From NCBI GenBank assembly GCA_905116865.2, contig CAJHNH020000707.1, positions 91,001 through 155,000 of the forward strand: 64,000 nt of DNA, given 5' to 3'. The notes under the pieces were generated by a model. That model saw only the letters and a list, made by a program, of their open reading frames with translations. It ran no database searches and was not told where the DNA came from. The DNA comes from Candidula unifasciata (taxonomy: Eukaryota > Mollusca > Gastropoda > Stylommatophora > Geomitridae). The translations under genes and the position numbers were made by a program. How positions within the stretch are numbered: position 1 is the first letter of the stretch; each line of letters starts with the position of its first letter. Below are positions 1 to 13,246 of the stretch, piece by piece.

Positions 1-2295
1 AGTGATTTAAATATTTGTTAGCTGAAGTAAACTAATATGCACAAAGACACTTGAACCTAAGTACACAATTTACTCAACTATGTTTAAACATCAACATCAA
101 AAAGATTTATTTAATAAATCTGACTAAAATAAAATGCACTTGTTTAGGCTAGTAGAGTTTAGGTTATGTGAATGATGAAATCATAAAGGTATTGGAAAGT
201 AACAACCTTTGGACAGTTCTCGGCTTGAGACCCTGCCTATCTTTTCCAGTTTGTCGTCCTCACTGCTTTCCGCAGGTCGTTACACTCGACGGTCGGCAAA
301 TAATGGATGCCTACTAGTCCCTGCCCAATGTGGGAACTGGAGAATGAAGAAACAAGCGCATATTTGTAGTATCTGCTCTAGATGTACACTAAGCATGTAT
401 ATTATACTAACATCAAGCATGTTTATTTAAATAAAACATTTAATCTCTCCCTCATGCTCACATTAACTCCTGTCCAATGGGGAAGGGCTTATGTCTCACA
501 TTCCAACTGTTACATCTTCTGCCTTCCTCTACACGTCCTGTAATGATAGTCAAGTCTTCTACGTCAGGTGCCATCTCTCGTACAGACTCAAAATGACAAT
601 CAGTCAGACAGAACCAGTTCTGGAATCTATGCTTGGAACAATCGCCGCGCCCAGAAAGCTAACAATAGTTCTGGGGCGAATCAAATAACAAATCTCGTTG
701 ATTTACTCTCCGGGATCAATCTCCGCATTAGCCTCCCGAGAGTTAAACACATTTCAGTGTGTTAGCTGTATGTAATACAGATTCACATTAACTACACGTG
801 AAAAGATTGCTAAAGTTATCTTCACGCTTGTGATTTCAAAAACATGATAGTTCATTAAATTTCAATGGCAACAACAACATTTAGGTTTTACAACATTGAA
901 ACACATGTGCACGAAAAACATTCATGACACTATCAAATAGGATATAAAGCAATGTGACAGTGCCCTACGAGAATGAAGAAATGTCCGCCTAGGAGTACTA
1001 CAAAGTGATGAAGACACACACTTGAGTAAAAAGACAGTAAGAACTCTATCATAAAATATAGATTTGAACCTAATTTCGATCTGACCTGGAAAAATGAAAC
1101 CACGATGCCAAAAGTTCTGTCTCAAGCTTATGTTAAGCCTAACAGATGGCATGTGCTAGACAGGATCTCATTTACCAGACCTAGAGTTCAGCCCTTTATA
1201 ACTTTTATCAAGCTCCTCCTACATTACGCCTAAAATCATTCTTATTCAAGGATATCACAGCTCCTCCCTGTGGGTAAGTTTATTCGCTGTCAGTCAGGGC
1301 TGGACAACACTTGTTCAAATTCCCACGCTAGGATCTCCTGGTCAATTCATCTGACCAGAGCAAATAAGACAAGTCACACCTCTAGTCTACTTCACCTGTC
1401 ATCACAATAAAATCCGACTTTGTCAATTCTTTTGCCAACACTTTCCGCTCACTGTGTCAATATTGACGATCTGACCGGCACTCCAGTTTAGGTAACCTCA
1501 GGGGGAGATAATGGCAATTAGCCCTTGTTATCTGTTCCTGAAGATCTGGCAGGGGGAATAACTATCTGACCCCAACAAATGGTGTGCAAATCTCCAGTCA
1601 GTAAGTCTGCTTGGTCAGTCTTATCTCTGTACCTTAACACTTAACATCTGGGAAAAAGTTGTAGTGTTTGATATGACCAACGGTCCAGGAGAATTAAAGG
1701 TGTGATGTGGTCGTCTTACTTAGATTAAGGATGTATCCAAATCCCTATATTCCTGTATACTTTCAAAATACAAAGAAATAAAAGTAGGTTGAGGAAAGAC
1801 ATTCTGGAGTCACCGAGCGTATTGTCACATGGTCGAACGATTTTATTGACGTATGGTTGCGCATTCAAGCTTTCTTCAGTGCGCACCAGTTGTCTCCTTC
1901 CGTTGTCACTAATAGTTCCACCATTACATGTTGTTGGTCGTCATCTGAACCAGTGGTTTTAAACCGTTGCCAAAGTCGACTGATGGCACTACTCTGATGC
2001 GCGTTATCCTTTTATTTGGTTTCAATTGCATAGGCAATAAATAGTGTTTCCCCCAAAATGTGTTGCTTTCTCATGCGCGCATCATGATCTATGCTGGCCA
2101 ATACGGACTTAAACACAATTGACCACTGCGTTGTAGCCATTGCGAAAACCCACGCAGTTTACGTCCACATGTCCACTGGACACTGTAAACATTTGAATGT
2201 GCTTTTCACATACCCGAGTACGACATTTTATTTACACACACACACTTACACACAAAAACCTAATCGGATAAAAAAAAAAGTTTAACAGTATATAT
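1..2295. other. Unique sequence, nothing recognised
   Basis: Moderately AT-rich non-repetitive DNA. Short open frames on both strands show no domain, splice pair or transposon motif that I recognise. Confidence 0.5.
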
Positions 2296-2555
2296 AAGGC
2301 TAAGGCGTTGCGAGTCTGACTCGTAATCCAACGTACCGCGATCGAAACCTACGTGGGCTCCGTGGATTTTTATCGTGGTATGGGACGTCTCAGGTCGACC
2401 CAGCCTAAAATGGGTACCAGGATGGGCTTTCCTGGGAAAGTAAAGACGGCCGGCGTAATGCTGACTACATTACCCACCGAGTGCCGATTGGTCTGTCAAA
2501 TTTGGGTGCTCTTCCCATATGCCTGATGCGCCTAAGGGCGTGTAAAGGGATTTTA
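2296..2555 (+). mobile_element. SINE, core family with a divergent head
   Basis: This copy shares the core of three other elements in the window (GTCGACCCAGC, TGGGTACC, AAAG-CGGCCGGCGT, GTGCCGATTGGTCTGT). Its 5' head differs from theirs and has only a weak B-box-like GCGATCGAAACC. It ends in GCGCCTAAGGGCGTGTAAAGG and AT-rich sequence. Confidence 0.7.
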
Positions 2556-3182
2556 ATATAAATATATATATATTTTTTTGTATCAACGGACAAAAATTTA
2601 TGTCTATCTGCAGTTCATTCTTAAAATTGTTTTGATTTAAATATGCCTTGCAGCAAAGTTATTCTGGCTTGTTTTCCCATTTTCATTCTACAATGTTGGA
2701 CCCAAGTGTTTACGTGGGACATCAAGAATACAATATTGATTAATACGAGTCTGGCATCATGTACTGGCTGCCCCAGGTGCGTGACATTGTACCGTTTCTT
2801 ACCTTCACAATATTGATTGTGATGACTGTCGTGTTGGATGACGCAGGGATCAGTTGAGCAATTCTATCTACATCGATTCCCCACAGTAAACAACGGTAGA
2901 TGTAAATTGTCTTTTGTCATCAGGGCACACAAGGGGTGGTCCCGGTCTAGAAGCTGTTGTAACGTGATTTGTGAGGAAGAAGAAATGCGTTGATGTTTGC
3001 GTGTGTATGTTTATGTGTTTATGTATGTGTGTTTATGTGTGGTGTGTATGTAGACCAAGGGTCGAGGATCTTCCAACAATATGCCGGTTCACGGTGGAGC
3101 TATAAAAGATCAGAATGACGACAGCCAGGTGTTCCGTAGATAGACTCAGCGACAGGTTAATTCTTTTTGTGTCAGTGTACTT
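2556..3182. other. Unique sequence, nothing recognised
   Basis: Non-repetitive apart from a short GTATGTTTATGTG-rich tract near 3000-3050. No gene model is supported. Confidence 0.5.
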
Positions 3183-3563
3183 CTGTCACTGTCTGCTGCT
3201 ACTAGACTTCCATCGCCTTCAGAATGGTCCTGTCACTGTCTGCTGCTACTCGACTTCCATCGCCTTCAGAATGGTCCTGTCACTGTCTGCTGCTACTCGA
3301 TTTACATCGCCTTCAGAATGGTCCTGTCACTGTCTGCTGCTACTAGACTTCCATCGCCTTCAGAATGGTCCTGTCACTGTCTGCTGCTACTCGACTTTCA
3401 TCGCCTTCAGAATGATCCTGTCACTGTCTACTGCTACTAGACTTCCATCGCCTTCAGAATGATCCTGTCACTGTCTGCTGCTACTCGACTTACATTGCCT
3501 TCAGAATGGTCCTGTCACTGTCTGCTGCTACTAAACTTCCATCGCCTTCAGTATGGTCCTGTC
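3183..3563 (+). repeat. Tandem array, 47 bp unit, about 8 copies
   Basis: The unit includes CAGAATGGTCCTGTCACTGT followed by CTGCTGCTACT. Spacing between CAGAATGG starts is 47 bases (3220, 3267 and so on). Copies differ by scattered substitutions. Confidence 0.95.
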
Positions 3564-4536
3564 GATTCCGTGTAAATATGGCACCGCAAGCGGCCAACAA
3601 TTACAGCTAACGATTGTGCAAGAATACACTCTACGTTACGTCCGTCATTCACATCCTTCTCTTTCTTACTTGTCTGACGTGGGGTTTGAGTCGCAATGTT
3701 GTTTATTTTCTTAGTAGCCTAATTAAGGACAGATTGTGTATATTGTTTAAATGGAGCAGCTGATTCTAGGGTCACACTACTGTCGACCATTGTGGTCGCA
3801 CTGGCTCAGAGGCTGCAATAGCTATTTTTGTTTGATGTTTTACTACAACACAATTACCTTTGTTGGCGTGTGTTCAGAGAGTTTTAATGGGCTGAGGTTA
3901 GGACAGTTGTATCGGGGCTGGGTTTGGGAAGTTGTGCTTCCACTAGAGCATCAGGTAGCAGCAAGGAATTCAAGGAGATTCTAGTTTAAAAAAAAAAAAA
4001 GTTTTAACGAGGGATAGATACCACATTAGTTTTCCAGTGCACTCCGTGTGTATGTTTGTATACACTATGTGCAACAAGTGTCAGCGTGTATCAGTACCCC
4101 GGCGTGCGCCATCCAGGGTGCTCTCAACAACATTAGGGTCCCGTACGACAACCGCTCAGGGGAATGAAATGTAAATGCTCATTAATATTAAATACATATT
4201 TTTTTTATTGGCATGTCAACAAAAACAACATCAATGACAACACAACAACAACAAACTGGAGTTGTCAGAGAAAGAAAAAAAAAGGAGAGAAAGGGGGTGG
4301 GTTATTGAGAATATAATGTCCACGTTATATTACATGGAATTAATTTAAATGTGAAATATTATTATTGATGGCAGGTCACTTGGCATACACATTTTAGTTG
4401 GGTCCCCTGTACTCATCAGGCCCTGGCCAAGTTCAGAGGCGGCCCATATTTAAGGTCGAGTCTGTTGAGCCCTGTATGAAAGTATCTTAAACCCCTGCCT
4501 CCCACCCCCTTCCTGCCCCCAGCCTCCCCCACTGAG
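3564..4536. other. Unique sequence, nothing recognised
   Basis: Contains A-rich tracts near 3988 and 4270. A 77-codon frame at 3751-3984 has no recognisable motif and I do not call it. Confidence 0.5.
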
Positions 4537-4848
<312 letters not shown>

Positions 4849-4945
4849 TGAAACATAAATGTGGGTAATATTACTGTTCTTACACAAGATTTGATAACAA
4901 TGGCCTTTTGTAGACACATGTTGCTGCCGTCAATAGCTTGGTCTG

Positions 4946-5040
4946 AAAGATAACATTCATTATAGTTCACAGCCACAGTGATCGCTGTCTCGGAAAGATA
5001 ACATTCATTAGTTCACAGCCACGGTGATCGCTGTCTCGCC
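4946..5040 (+). repeat. Two-copy direct duplication, about 47 bp
   Basis: GATAACATTCATTA and CAGTGATCGCTGTCTCG occur twice in a row, with a two-base indel and one substitution between copies. Confidence 0.8.
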
Positions 5041-5365
5041 GCGTTTCTCATGAACTATTACTTTTGTTCAATAGAGAATTGCCACCAATTGCCAGCACTT
5101 ACACACTGTTCTCTGCATGTCTGCTCTATTTGTGGCGCTGCTGTTGCGACCATGCTGGGATTATTTTCTCCGATGTTAAAATAGATTTATTGACACCACA
5201 GGTAAAACTGTTCTCTTGTGTCCTGTTGGTTGTTCGTTTGAAGCACTGGTTCTCAAACTGCTAGTCACGACCCTCTTTTGGGTCAAACGACCCTTTCACA
5301 GGGGTCACCTAAGATCGTCCGAAAACACATATTCACTGAAGTTATGACGGGAAATAATTGTCTGG

Positions 5366-6359
5366 GGGTTGCCCCAACATGAGGGAACTGTATGAAAGGG
5401 TTGCCACAACAGGAGGGAACTGTATGAAAGGGTTGCCACAACATGAGGGAACTGTATGAAAGGGTTGCCACAACATGAGGGAACTGTATGAAAGGGTTGC
5501 CACAACATGAGGGAACTGTATGAAAGGGTTGCCACAACATGAGGGAACTGTATGAAAGGGTTGCCACAACATGAGGGAACTGTGTGAAAGGGTTGCCACA
5601 ACATGAGGGAACTGTATGAAAGGGTTGCCACAACAGGAGGGAACTGTATGAAAGGGTTGCCACAACAGGAGGGAACTGTAAGAAAGGATTGCCACAACAG
5701 GAGGGAACTGTATGAAAGGGTTGCCACAACATGAGGGAACTGTATGAAAGGGTTGCCACAACATGAGGGAACTGTATGAAAGGGTTGCCACAACAGGAGG
5801 GAACTGTATGAAAGAATTGCCACAACATGAGGGAACTGTATGAAAGGGTTGCCACAACAGGGGGGAACTGTATAAAAGGGTTGCCACAACAGGAGGGAAC
5901 TGTATGAAAGGGTTGCCACAACATGAGGGAACTGTATGAAAGGGTTGCCACAACATGAGGGAACTGTATGAAAGGGTTGCCACAACATGAGGTAACTGTA
6001 TGAAAGGGTTGCCACAACATGAGGGAACTGTATGAAAGGGTTGCCACAACATGAGGTAACTGTATGAAAGGGTTGCCACAACAGGAGGGAACTGTATGAA
6101 AGGGTTGCCACAACAGGAGGGAACTGTATGAAAGGGTTGCCACAACATAAGGGAACTGTATGAAAGGGTTGCCACAACATGAGGGAACTGTATGAAAGTG
6201 TTGCCACAACATGAGGGAACTGTATTAAAGGGTTGCCACAACAGGAGGGAATTGTATTAAAGGGTTGCCACAACAGGAGGAAACTGTATGAAAGGGTTGC
6301 CACAACAGGAGGGAACTGTATGAAAGGGTTGCCACAACATGAGGGAACTGTATGAAAGG
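5366..6359 (+). repeat. Tandem array, 32 bp unit, about 31 copies
   Basis: The unit contains GGGTTGCCACAACATGAGGG and AACTGTATGAAA at exactly 32-base spacing (5401, 5433, 5465). Since 32 is not a multiple of 3, each minus frame cycles through the same peptides, which gives three overlapping open frames of about 300-350 codons. I do not treat these as genes. Confidence 0.97.
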
Positions 6360-6809
6360 CTCGCGGCATTACGAAGCTCGAGAGACACTGATTTAGAGAA
6401 TTATCATCATCATGAGGTGCCTTGCATAAGACTCACCACAGATCTCAGTATTCTGTTCTAGTTTACATCTTCTGTACGCCACCGCGCCATGACAGCTTCC
6501 ACATGTCTCTCTGTCTCCGGCTCTCAGATCACTCAGCATCCACATGTCTCTCTGTCTCCGGCTCTTTAAAGTCTGGATCCGTCACCGCCATCTTCCCTAA
6601 ATGTTTGTCTTCACGACTAGAGAACACATCTTTTTCTTGATGTTGTCTACAATTTTCTACTCAAATTAGCCCTCTCCGATCAGTTAACATCACTGACTCT
6701 AGCAGTCCATTCACAGTAATTGCAACAAACAAAAACATCGTCTACTTCGGTTTCTTCCTAAGTGAATGACTGACAGCTCAAGACTTACTGCCATACTGTC
6801 AGACTCGGC
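6360..6809. other. Unique sequence with a short duplication
   Basis: CACATGTCTCTCTGTCTCCG occurs twice about 42 bases apart (near 6498 and 6540). Nothing else was recognised. Confidence 0.5.
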
Positions 6810-7746
6810 CAGTTAACCTCATGGTATTGTCGCTACAGTTAACCTCATGGTAGTGTCGCTACAGTTGACCTCATGGCAGTATCACTACAGTTACCCTCAT
6901 GGTACTGTCGCTACGGTTAACCTCATGGCACTGCCGCTACAGTTAACCTCATGGTAGTGTCGCTACAGTTAACCTCATGGTGGTGTCGCTAGAGTTAACT
7001 TCATGGTAGGTCGCTATAGTTAACCTCATGGTAGTGTCGCTACAGTTAACCTCATGGTAGTGTCGCTACAGTTAACCTCATGGTGTTGTCTCTACAGTTA
7101 ACCTCATCGTAGCGTCGCTAAAGTTAACCTTATGGTAGTACCGCTACAGTTAACCTCATGGTACTGTCGCTACAGTTAACCTCATGGTAGTGTCGCTACA
7201 GTTAACCTCATGGCAGTACCGCTACAGCTACCCTCATGGTAGTACCGCTACAGTTAACCTCATGGTACTGTCGCTACAGTTAACCTCATGGTACTGTCGC
7301 TACAGTTAACCTCATGGTGGTGTCGCTACAGATAACCTCATGGTAGTACCGCTAGAGTTATGGTACTTCCGCTACAGTTAACATCATAGTAATGCCGCTA
7401 CAGTTAACATCATGGTACTGTCGCTACAGTTAACCTCATGGTACTGTCGCTACAGTTAACCTTATGGTACTGTCGCAACAGTTAACCTCATGGTACTCTC
7501 GCTACAGTTAACCTCATGGTACTGTCGCTACAGTTAACCTCATGGTACTGTCGCCACAGTTAATCTTATGGTACTGTCGCTACAGTTAACCTCATGGTAG
7601 TGTCGCTACAGTTAACCTCATGGTAGTGTCGCTACAGTTAACCTCATGGTAGTGTCGCTACAGTTAACCTCATGGTAGTATCGCTACAGTTAACCTTATG
7701 GTACTGTCGCTACAATTCACGTCATGGTAGTGTCGCTACAGTTAAC
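6810..7746 (+). repeat. Tandem array, 26 bp unit, about 36 copies
   Basis: The unit is CAGTTAACCTCATGG followed by TAGTGTCGCTA. Copies are diverged and one (near 7355) is truncated. Each unit carries the palindrome GTTAAC. Confidence 0.96.
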
Positions 7747-8356
7747 AGAGAATTAAAGTAGGGATCAAATTACCTAATTACTTTGTAAAGTATTCTATTG
7801 ATTTGATGATGATGTATTTACTAAGACTTTAGGAATTGCTTTTTCTAATATTGGAAAAGTTTTTGTTTCAGTAAAAAAAAAAAAAAAATGATTTTTGGCG
7901 AATCTTCTTGAAATGCTGATAAATGATATGATACGAATTACCAGAAGTGGCATTATTGATGTCATAATGGAATGTATCTCCCCTTGCAAACAAAAGTACA
8001 TTTTTTCATTCAGAAAGTAAATTTTTTTTCAAAAATTTTTGTTTATGTATTTATGTAGGTCAATGGTATACAGATGTCACCATGACCATTCAGTGTTCTG
8101 TCATATTGATAAAGTAACAATCAGTACAGTGGTTAATGTCTAGTTAACAGTTCACTTGCAGTGACTGCATACATCGACTGTAGAATTAATTGTATGTGCA
8201 TGCGTGTGCGCGTGTTCGTGTGTGTGTGTGCGTGTGTGTGTGTGTGTGTGTGTGGGCATGCGTGCGTGCGTCTCATAAAATTGCTCAACATAAAATGACG
8301 ACAGGATCCCTGACAGAGCTTGACTGTACAATATTTACTTCATTCTAAAACATTCA
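7747..8356. other. Unique AT-rich sequence with a (GT)n tract
   Basis: An A-run lies near 7873 and a GT-rich microsatellite at about 8205-8260. No gene is supported. Confidence 0.6.
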
Positions 8357-8600
8357 CAGCTTCGCTGGGCAGGTCATATAGTCCGCATGCCTGACCACCG
8401 ACTGCCACAAAGAACTTTCTATGGTCAGCTACTAAAAGAAAAACGCTGTCAAAGTGGACAGAAGAAATGTTTCAAGGACAACCTCTAGACCTCTCTGAAA
8501 GACTTGTTCTGTACTGACCCTAAATACTGGCGAGTCGCTGCATGTGACAGCTTTCCTCTATTCTCAAATCCCAGAATCCACGTTCAACCGTAAGGTTACA
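8357..8600 (+). mobile_element. LINE relic, C-terminal end of reverse transcriptase ORF
   Basis: One frame reads QLRWAGHIVRMPDHRLPQRT, then FYGQLLKEKR, QSGQKKCFKDNL, a stop, then TSLKDLF. This is the familiar non-LTR retrotransposon tail (LRWAGHVVRMPDxRLPK, GGQKKRFKDxLK). It carries an internal stop and no upstream polymerase domain, so it is a 5'-truncated dead copy. Confidence 0.85.
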
Positions 8601-9050
8601 TTAGGTCTCCGGCAAGGGTTACCAGGTAACCTGAAATCTAGCCGAGCTGGGGCTTCAAAGGCTCCCCATCCTTAATGTGTCCTATTTCGGAACAGGTTTA
8701 TTGGTAGGTAAACTCTAAGGCTGCAGACGGATTTGATCATTTTTTTAGTGAATTCCTATTGAAAAAAAAACTCGTTAGACATTCCTCCTTTTTAATATTT
8801 GTCTTCCAAATGAACGGATAAATGACGAATATTGGAGTTCAGTGTATCGATGAGATAAATCCGAATGTCTGTCAAGCCATTTACAGTTCTGAAACGCGAA
8901 TGGATAGAGAAAATGAATATTAGCAACAAAGAAACTGATACTTTTCTATAACAGAAAAACTGTAGCCCACAAGGAAACATATTACATAGAGCTGTGTTAG
9001 ACGTTATTTCCCTTCAGTAGATAGATCAGGTGAGTCGCAAGAAACCTGCA
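8601..9050. other. Unique sequence after the LINE tail
   Basis: Probably LINE 3' flank followed by ordinary sequence. No gene was recognised. Confidence 0.45.
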
Positions 9051-9895
9051 GACTTTGTCAGTGGAGCGGCAGCAGACAGATCTGATGGTCATAACCTCCG
9101 TGTAGAGGAGACTTTGTCAGTGGGATGGCAGCAGACAGATCTGATGGTCATAACTTCCGTGTAGAGAAGACTTTGTCAGTGGGATGGCAGCAGACAGATC
9201 TGATGGTCATAACTTCCATGTAGAGAAGACTTTGTCAGTGGGATGGCAGCAGACAGATCTGATGGTCATAACTTCCATGTAGAGAAGACTTTGTCAGTGG
9301 GGATGGCAGACAGATCTGATGGTGATGGTCATGGGATGGCAGCAGACAGATCTGATGGTCATAACCTCCGTGTAGAGGAGACTTTGTCAGTGGGATGGCA
9401 GCAGACAGATCTGATGGTCATAACCTCCGTGTAGAGGAGACTTTGTCAGGAGACAGACTGATGGTCATAACCTCACTGAGAACTTGTCAGGATGGTTACA
9501 GATCTGATGGTCATAACCTCCAATGTTTGAAGAGCAGTGGGATGGAGCAAAGATTATGCATGAGCTTGTTTCGCCTGTTTATTTTCAAACCTCCGTGTAG
9601 AGGAGATCATCAGTGGGATGCAGCAGATAATGGGGTCAAACCTCCTGAGAGGCTTCGTCCGTGGGATGCAGACAGATCGAATCATAAGCCTCATTAGAGA
9701 AGACTTTGTCAGAGCGGCAGCAGATAGTGACATTGAGAGAAGGAATGCAGCAGACAGACTATCCACTTCTGAATCAAGACTATGTCAGTGGGGCAAACAG
9801 TACATATGAATCTGTGACAGAGTCAGTGGGATGGACCCTGAGGGTCATAACCTTCGGTAGAGAAGACTTTGTCAGTGGGCTAGGACTAACCGACG
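9051..9895 (+). repeat. Tandem array, 59 bp unit, regular then decaying
   Basis: The unit includes GCAGACAGATCTGATGGTCA and GAGACTTTGTCAGTGGGATG. Six or seven copies to about 9450 are regular. After that, indel-rich remnants of the same words continue to about 9890. Open frames here are repeat-derived. Confidence 0.92.
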
Positions 9896-10550
9896 CTTAA
9901 CTAGAACGTCCTGGATGTTTTCAGTGTCACTGTCATCTCTTTAGGCAATAAGAGGAAGTTAGGAGAAAATCGTATTTATCACAGGGTCAGTTCCTACGAT
10001 GGACAGGTGCCTGGGGAGAATGCTTATAGGAATCCGATGTTGTGGTCGTAGCAGGTGAGTGAGAGGAGGAGTCTATTGTGATGACGTGTAACAAATGACA
10101 GACATGTAGCGGCGAAAGATAGTCCAGAAGATGCGTTCAGTGTAGCCTGGAAGTCAGAAGAAGTGCAGCAATGTCCTATCGCTATGACGGAAGTATAAAC
10201 TACTGAGTCGTAGAAATTGTGAGAAAGGAATAAAGTCCTTGCACAAAGCCGGATGGGCGGATGTATACAGGAGAACAGGATGTAGATCAGTCGGCTATCG
10301 TTGTGGACGTTGGAGGTAAAACATTAGTGAAATCCTGCAGTTCCTTCAAGGGCGTGTCGAAAACACCGATGCAGTCATCGATATACCTCTTACAGCTCTC
10401 GTGGTTGCTTCAGATGACGTAGCTTATGTTATCTATAGCCCATTAAAGAACAAGTATTACTGAATCCTAGACTGATTTCATTGTCCAACCCCTGACCTGG
10501 TCATAAAAGAAACCATTGAACTCGAAAGTGTGAGCCTGTTATGTGACACA
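9896..10550. other. Unique sequence, nothing recognised
   Basis: No repeat, splice pair or domain motif was seen on either strand. Confidence 0.5.
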
Positions 10551-10622
10551 CCTCGTTAGGGATTCGAACTGATAACCACATAATCAGCAGGCTAACTTGC
10601 TCTGCCACAGCAGCTGAAAGCG
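10551..10622 (-). mobile_element. tRNA-derived SINE head
   Basis: On the minus strand TGTGGCAGAGCAAGTTAGCC resembles a pol III A box region. It is followed by a good B box in AGTTCGAATCCC. I could not fold a complete cloverleaf, so a SINE head is more likely than a tRNA gene. Confidence 0.55.
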
Positions 10623-11199
10623 ACACTGCTACAATTAAACCTAGTAGAAACCATAAAACGAACAAGACGAATGCAAGTAAAATCGTCAAGCATGTCAGGA
10701 AACAATCAGCGACACGCAGGCGCCTGTAAGTGGCCGCCTCATTGCTACAGAAGTGAAAATTTATTGCCGGTTCCACGGGCAACAATCTGCGGATTGTCGA
10801 CCCACCTGATTTCCAATCAACCGCGACTATAAATTTCTATAATTCCGTGCGTTTATTGCTCATAAATAATTAGGCGATTTGCCTTGATACGGCTGCTGAG
10901 GGTGTTTTGCCCTGCCGCTTGCCTGCCATAGATCCGTGCTATTATCTGCTATTGATCGCCACCACCCAGTATGTTTCACCTGCGTGAAATTGGAGCTTTT
11001 ATTGCTGTCTTTAGAATGTAATCGACGAAGCCAGGGAGGCAAATAATATTGAGGTTGTAATATGTTTTTTTTAAACCAATAACAAACTGATAATGTCAGT
11101 GGGGGGGGGGGGGGGGGGGGGGGGGGGAGGAACATCGGCTGAGTTTTTTAATCTCCTTTTTTTTCTCTTTGAAAACCAGGATGTTTTTTCCTCAACGAG
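10623..11199. other. Unique sequence with a long G run
   Basis: Bases 11100-11127 are an almost pure run of about 27 G. The minus-strand polyproline frame across it is an artefact. Confidence 0.7.
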
Positions 11200-11515
11200 A
11201 CCGTCTGTTACTCTGTCTTTCTCGCTCTCCTACATTCTCTCGCCCTCGCCCTCACACTCTCTCCCTCTCCAAAACTCTCTCGCCCTCTCTTAACTCCGTC
11301 TCGCCCTTTCCTACACACACTCTGTTCCTCTCGCCCTCCCCAACACTCTTTTGCCCTCTTCCCCGACACTCTCTCGCCCTCTTCCACATTCTCTCTCTCC
11401 CAAATCCCTCGCGCCCTCCCGACTCCCTCTCGCTCTCTCCCCCACTCCTCGCGCCCTCTCTCCCACTCCCTCTCCCCCTCTGCCCCACTCCCTCTCGCCC
11501 TCCCCCACTCCCTAA
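11200..11515 (+). repeat. Degenerate CT-rich repeat with motif CTCTCGCCCTC
   Basis: Irregular repetition of CTCTCGCCCTC and CCCACTCCCTC makes a strongly strand-asymmetric pyrimidine tract of about 300 bases. Frames on both strands remain open because of composition. Confidence 0.85.
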
Positions 11516-11609
11516 ACAGATCCCTTCACAGGTTGTTGACATGATCAGCTCCGAATTTCAAATTTCGCAGCCAGTCGTCTGGCAGTGGGTTTTTTTTTCC
11601 CCCCAACAG

Positions 11610-11801
11610 TCTGTGTTGGTGCTTTATTCTGTATATACATGAGTGTATTAATAATCTGTTACTGCAACATCTTCTCTACTTATATATATATATATAGTGT
11701 GTGTCTGTGTTTGTGAGTGTGTGTTGGTGCTCTATCTTGTATATACATGAGTGTATTAATAATCTGTTACTGCAACATCTTCTCCACTTATATATACATT
11801 T

Positions 11802-11840
<39 letters not shown>

Positions 11841-11850
11841 CGCGTGCGCA
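11610..11850 (+). repeat. Two-copy duplication of about 110 bp ending in (GT)n and (GC)n
   Basis: GTGTATTAATAATCTGTTAC and the following CTTCTC-ACTTATATATA occur near 11643 and again near 11753. The second copy runs into (GT)n and then GCGCGCGCGCG. Confidence 0.85.
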
Positions 11851-12176
11851 CGCGTGGGGACGTAGACAGAGAGCGAAGAGGTCGTGAGAAAATGTGTCAT
11901 CTCTACACAGTTCTAATAGTTGAGCACTCGTCTCTAGCCCCCAATCTTTGAAAGTCTGGACGACTTTTTATATCGCTGTTTCTCAAAAGATTGGTCTGCA
12001 GTTAGCTTCCTCGTTGACTTCCCTCCAACCAACAACTCCACTGGCTGGATGTGTGCGGGTCGTGTCGGCCCCACCAAGACAACAGATTTTAACATGCGAC
12101 TGTCATGGCTGGCGCGTACACTCCACCTTGTGGGTCCAGTGACTTCCTTTCTTTTTTTTTCTTTTTCATTTGTTTG
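11851..12176. other. Unique sequence, nothing recognised
   Basis: Open frames on both strands overlap here without any recognisable motif. Confidence 0.45.
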
Positions 12177-13197
12177 TGTCTCCAATGTTGTATCTACTAT
12201 GCACGTGTGTCTGTATCTACAATGTTGTATATAGTATGAACGTGTGTCTGTATCTACAATGTTGTATCTAGTATGAACGTGTGTCTGTATCTACAATGTT
12301 GTATCTAGTATGAACGTGTGTCTGTATCTACAATGTTGTATCTAGTATGAACGTGTGTCTGTATCTACAATGTTGTATCTAGTATGAACGTGTGTCTGTA
12401 TCTACAATGTTGTATCTAGTATGAACGTGTGTCCCTATCTACAATGTTGTATCTAGTATGAACGTGTGTCCCTATCTACAATGTTGTATCTAGTATGAAC
12501 GTGTGTCCCTATCTACAATGTTGTATCTAGTATGAACGTCTGTCCCTATCTACAATGTTGTATCTAGTATGAACGTGTGTCTGTATCTCTAAAGTTGTAT
12601 CCAGTATGAACGTCTGCCTGTGTCTCCAATGTTGTATCTAGTATGAACGTGTGTCTGTGTCTCCAATGTTGTATCTAGTATGAACGTGTCTGTATCTCAA
12701 ATGTTGTATCTACTATAAACGTCTGCCTGTGTCTCCAATGTTGTATCTAGTATGAACATGTGTCTGTGTCTCCAATGTTGTATCTAGTATGAACGTGTGT
12801 CTGTATCTCCAATGTTGTATCTAGTATGAACCTGTGTCTGTATCTCCAATGTTGTATGTAGTATGAACGTGTGTCTGTATCTACAATGTTGTATCTAGTA
12901 TGAACGTGTGTCTGTATCTCCAATGTTGTATGTTGTGTGAACGTTTGTCTGAGCTCCAATGTTGTATGATGTGTGAACGTGTGCCTTTATCTCCAATGTT
13001 GTATGTTGTATGAACGTGTGTCTGTATCTCCAATGTTGTATGAACGTGTGTCTGTATCTCCAATGTTGTATGATGTGTGAACGTGAGCCTGTATCTCCAA
13101 TGTTGAATGATGTATGAACGTGTGTCTGTATCTCCAATGTTGTATGATGTGTGAACGTTTGTCTGTATCTCCAATGTTGTATGTTGTATGAACGTGA
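12177..13197 (+). repeat. Tandem array, 37 bp unit, about 27 copies
   Basis: The unit is ACAATGTTGTATCTAGTATG followed by AACGTGTGTCTGTATCT, with spacing 12250 to 12287. The right half has more variants (GTTGTATGATGTG) than the homogenised left half. Confidence 0.96.
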
Positions 13198-13246
13198 CAG
13201 TCTGATTGTATCACTGCACAGCTCTGATCCTGGTTATTAATCAGGT

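Noticed and set aside
5283..6369. Three overlapping minus-strand frames of about 300-354 codons (FIQFPHVVATLSYSS-type repeats)
   Set aside because: The 32 bp tandem unit lacks stops in these frames; with a period not divisible by 3, each frame shows the same peptides in turn. There is no unique domain or start context.
5366..7746. CRISPR-like regular repeats
   Set aside because: The units are head-to-tail with no unique spacers, and the context is eukaryotic.
10551..10622. A functional tRNA gene
   Set aside because: Good A and B boxes on the minus strand, but no complete cloverleaf could be drawn; fits a SINE head.
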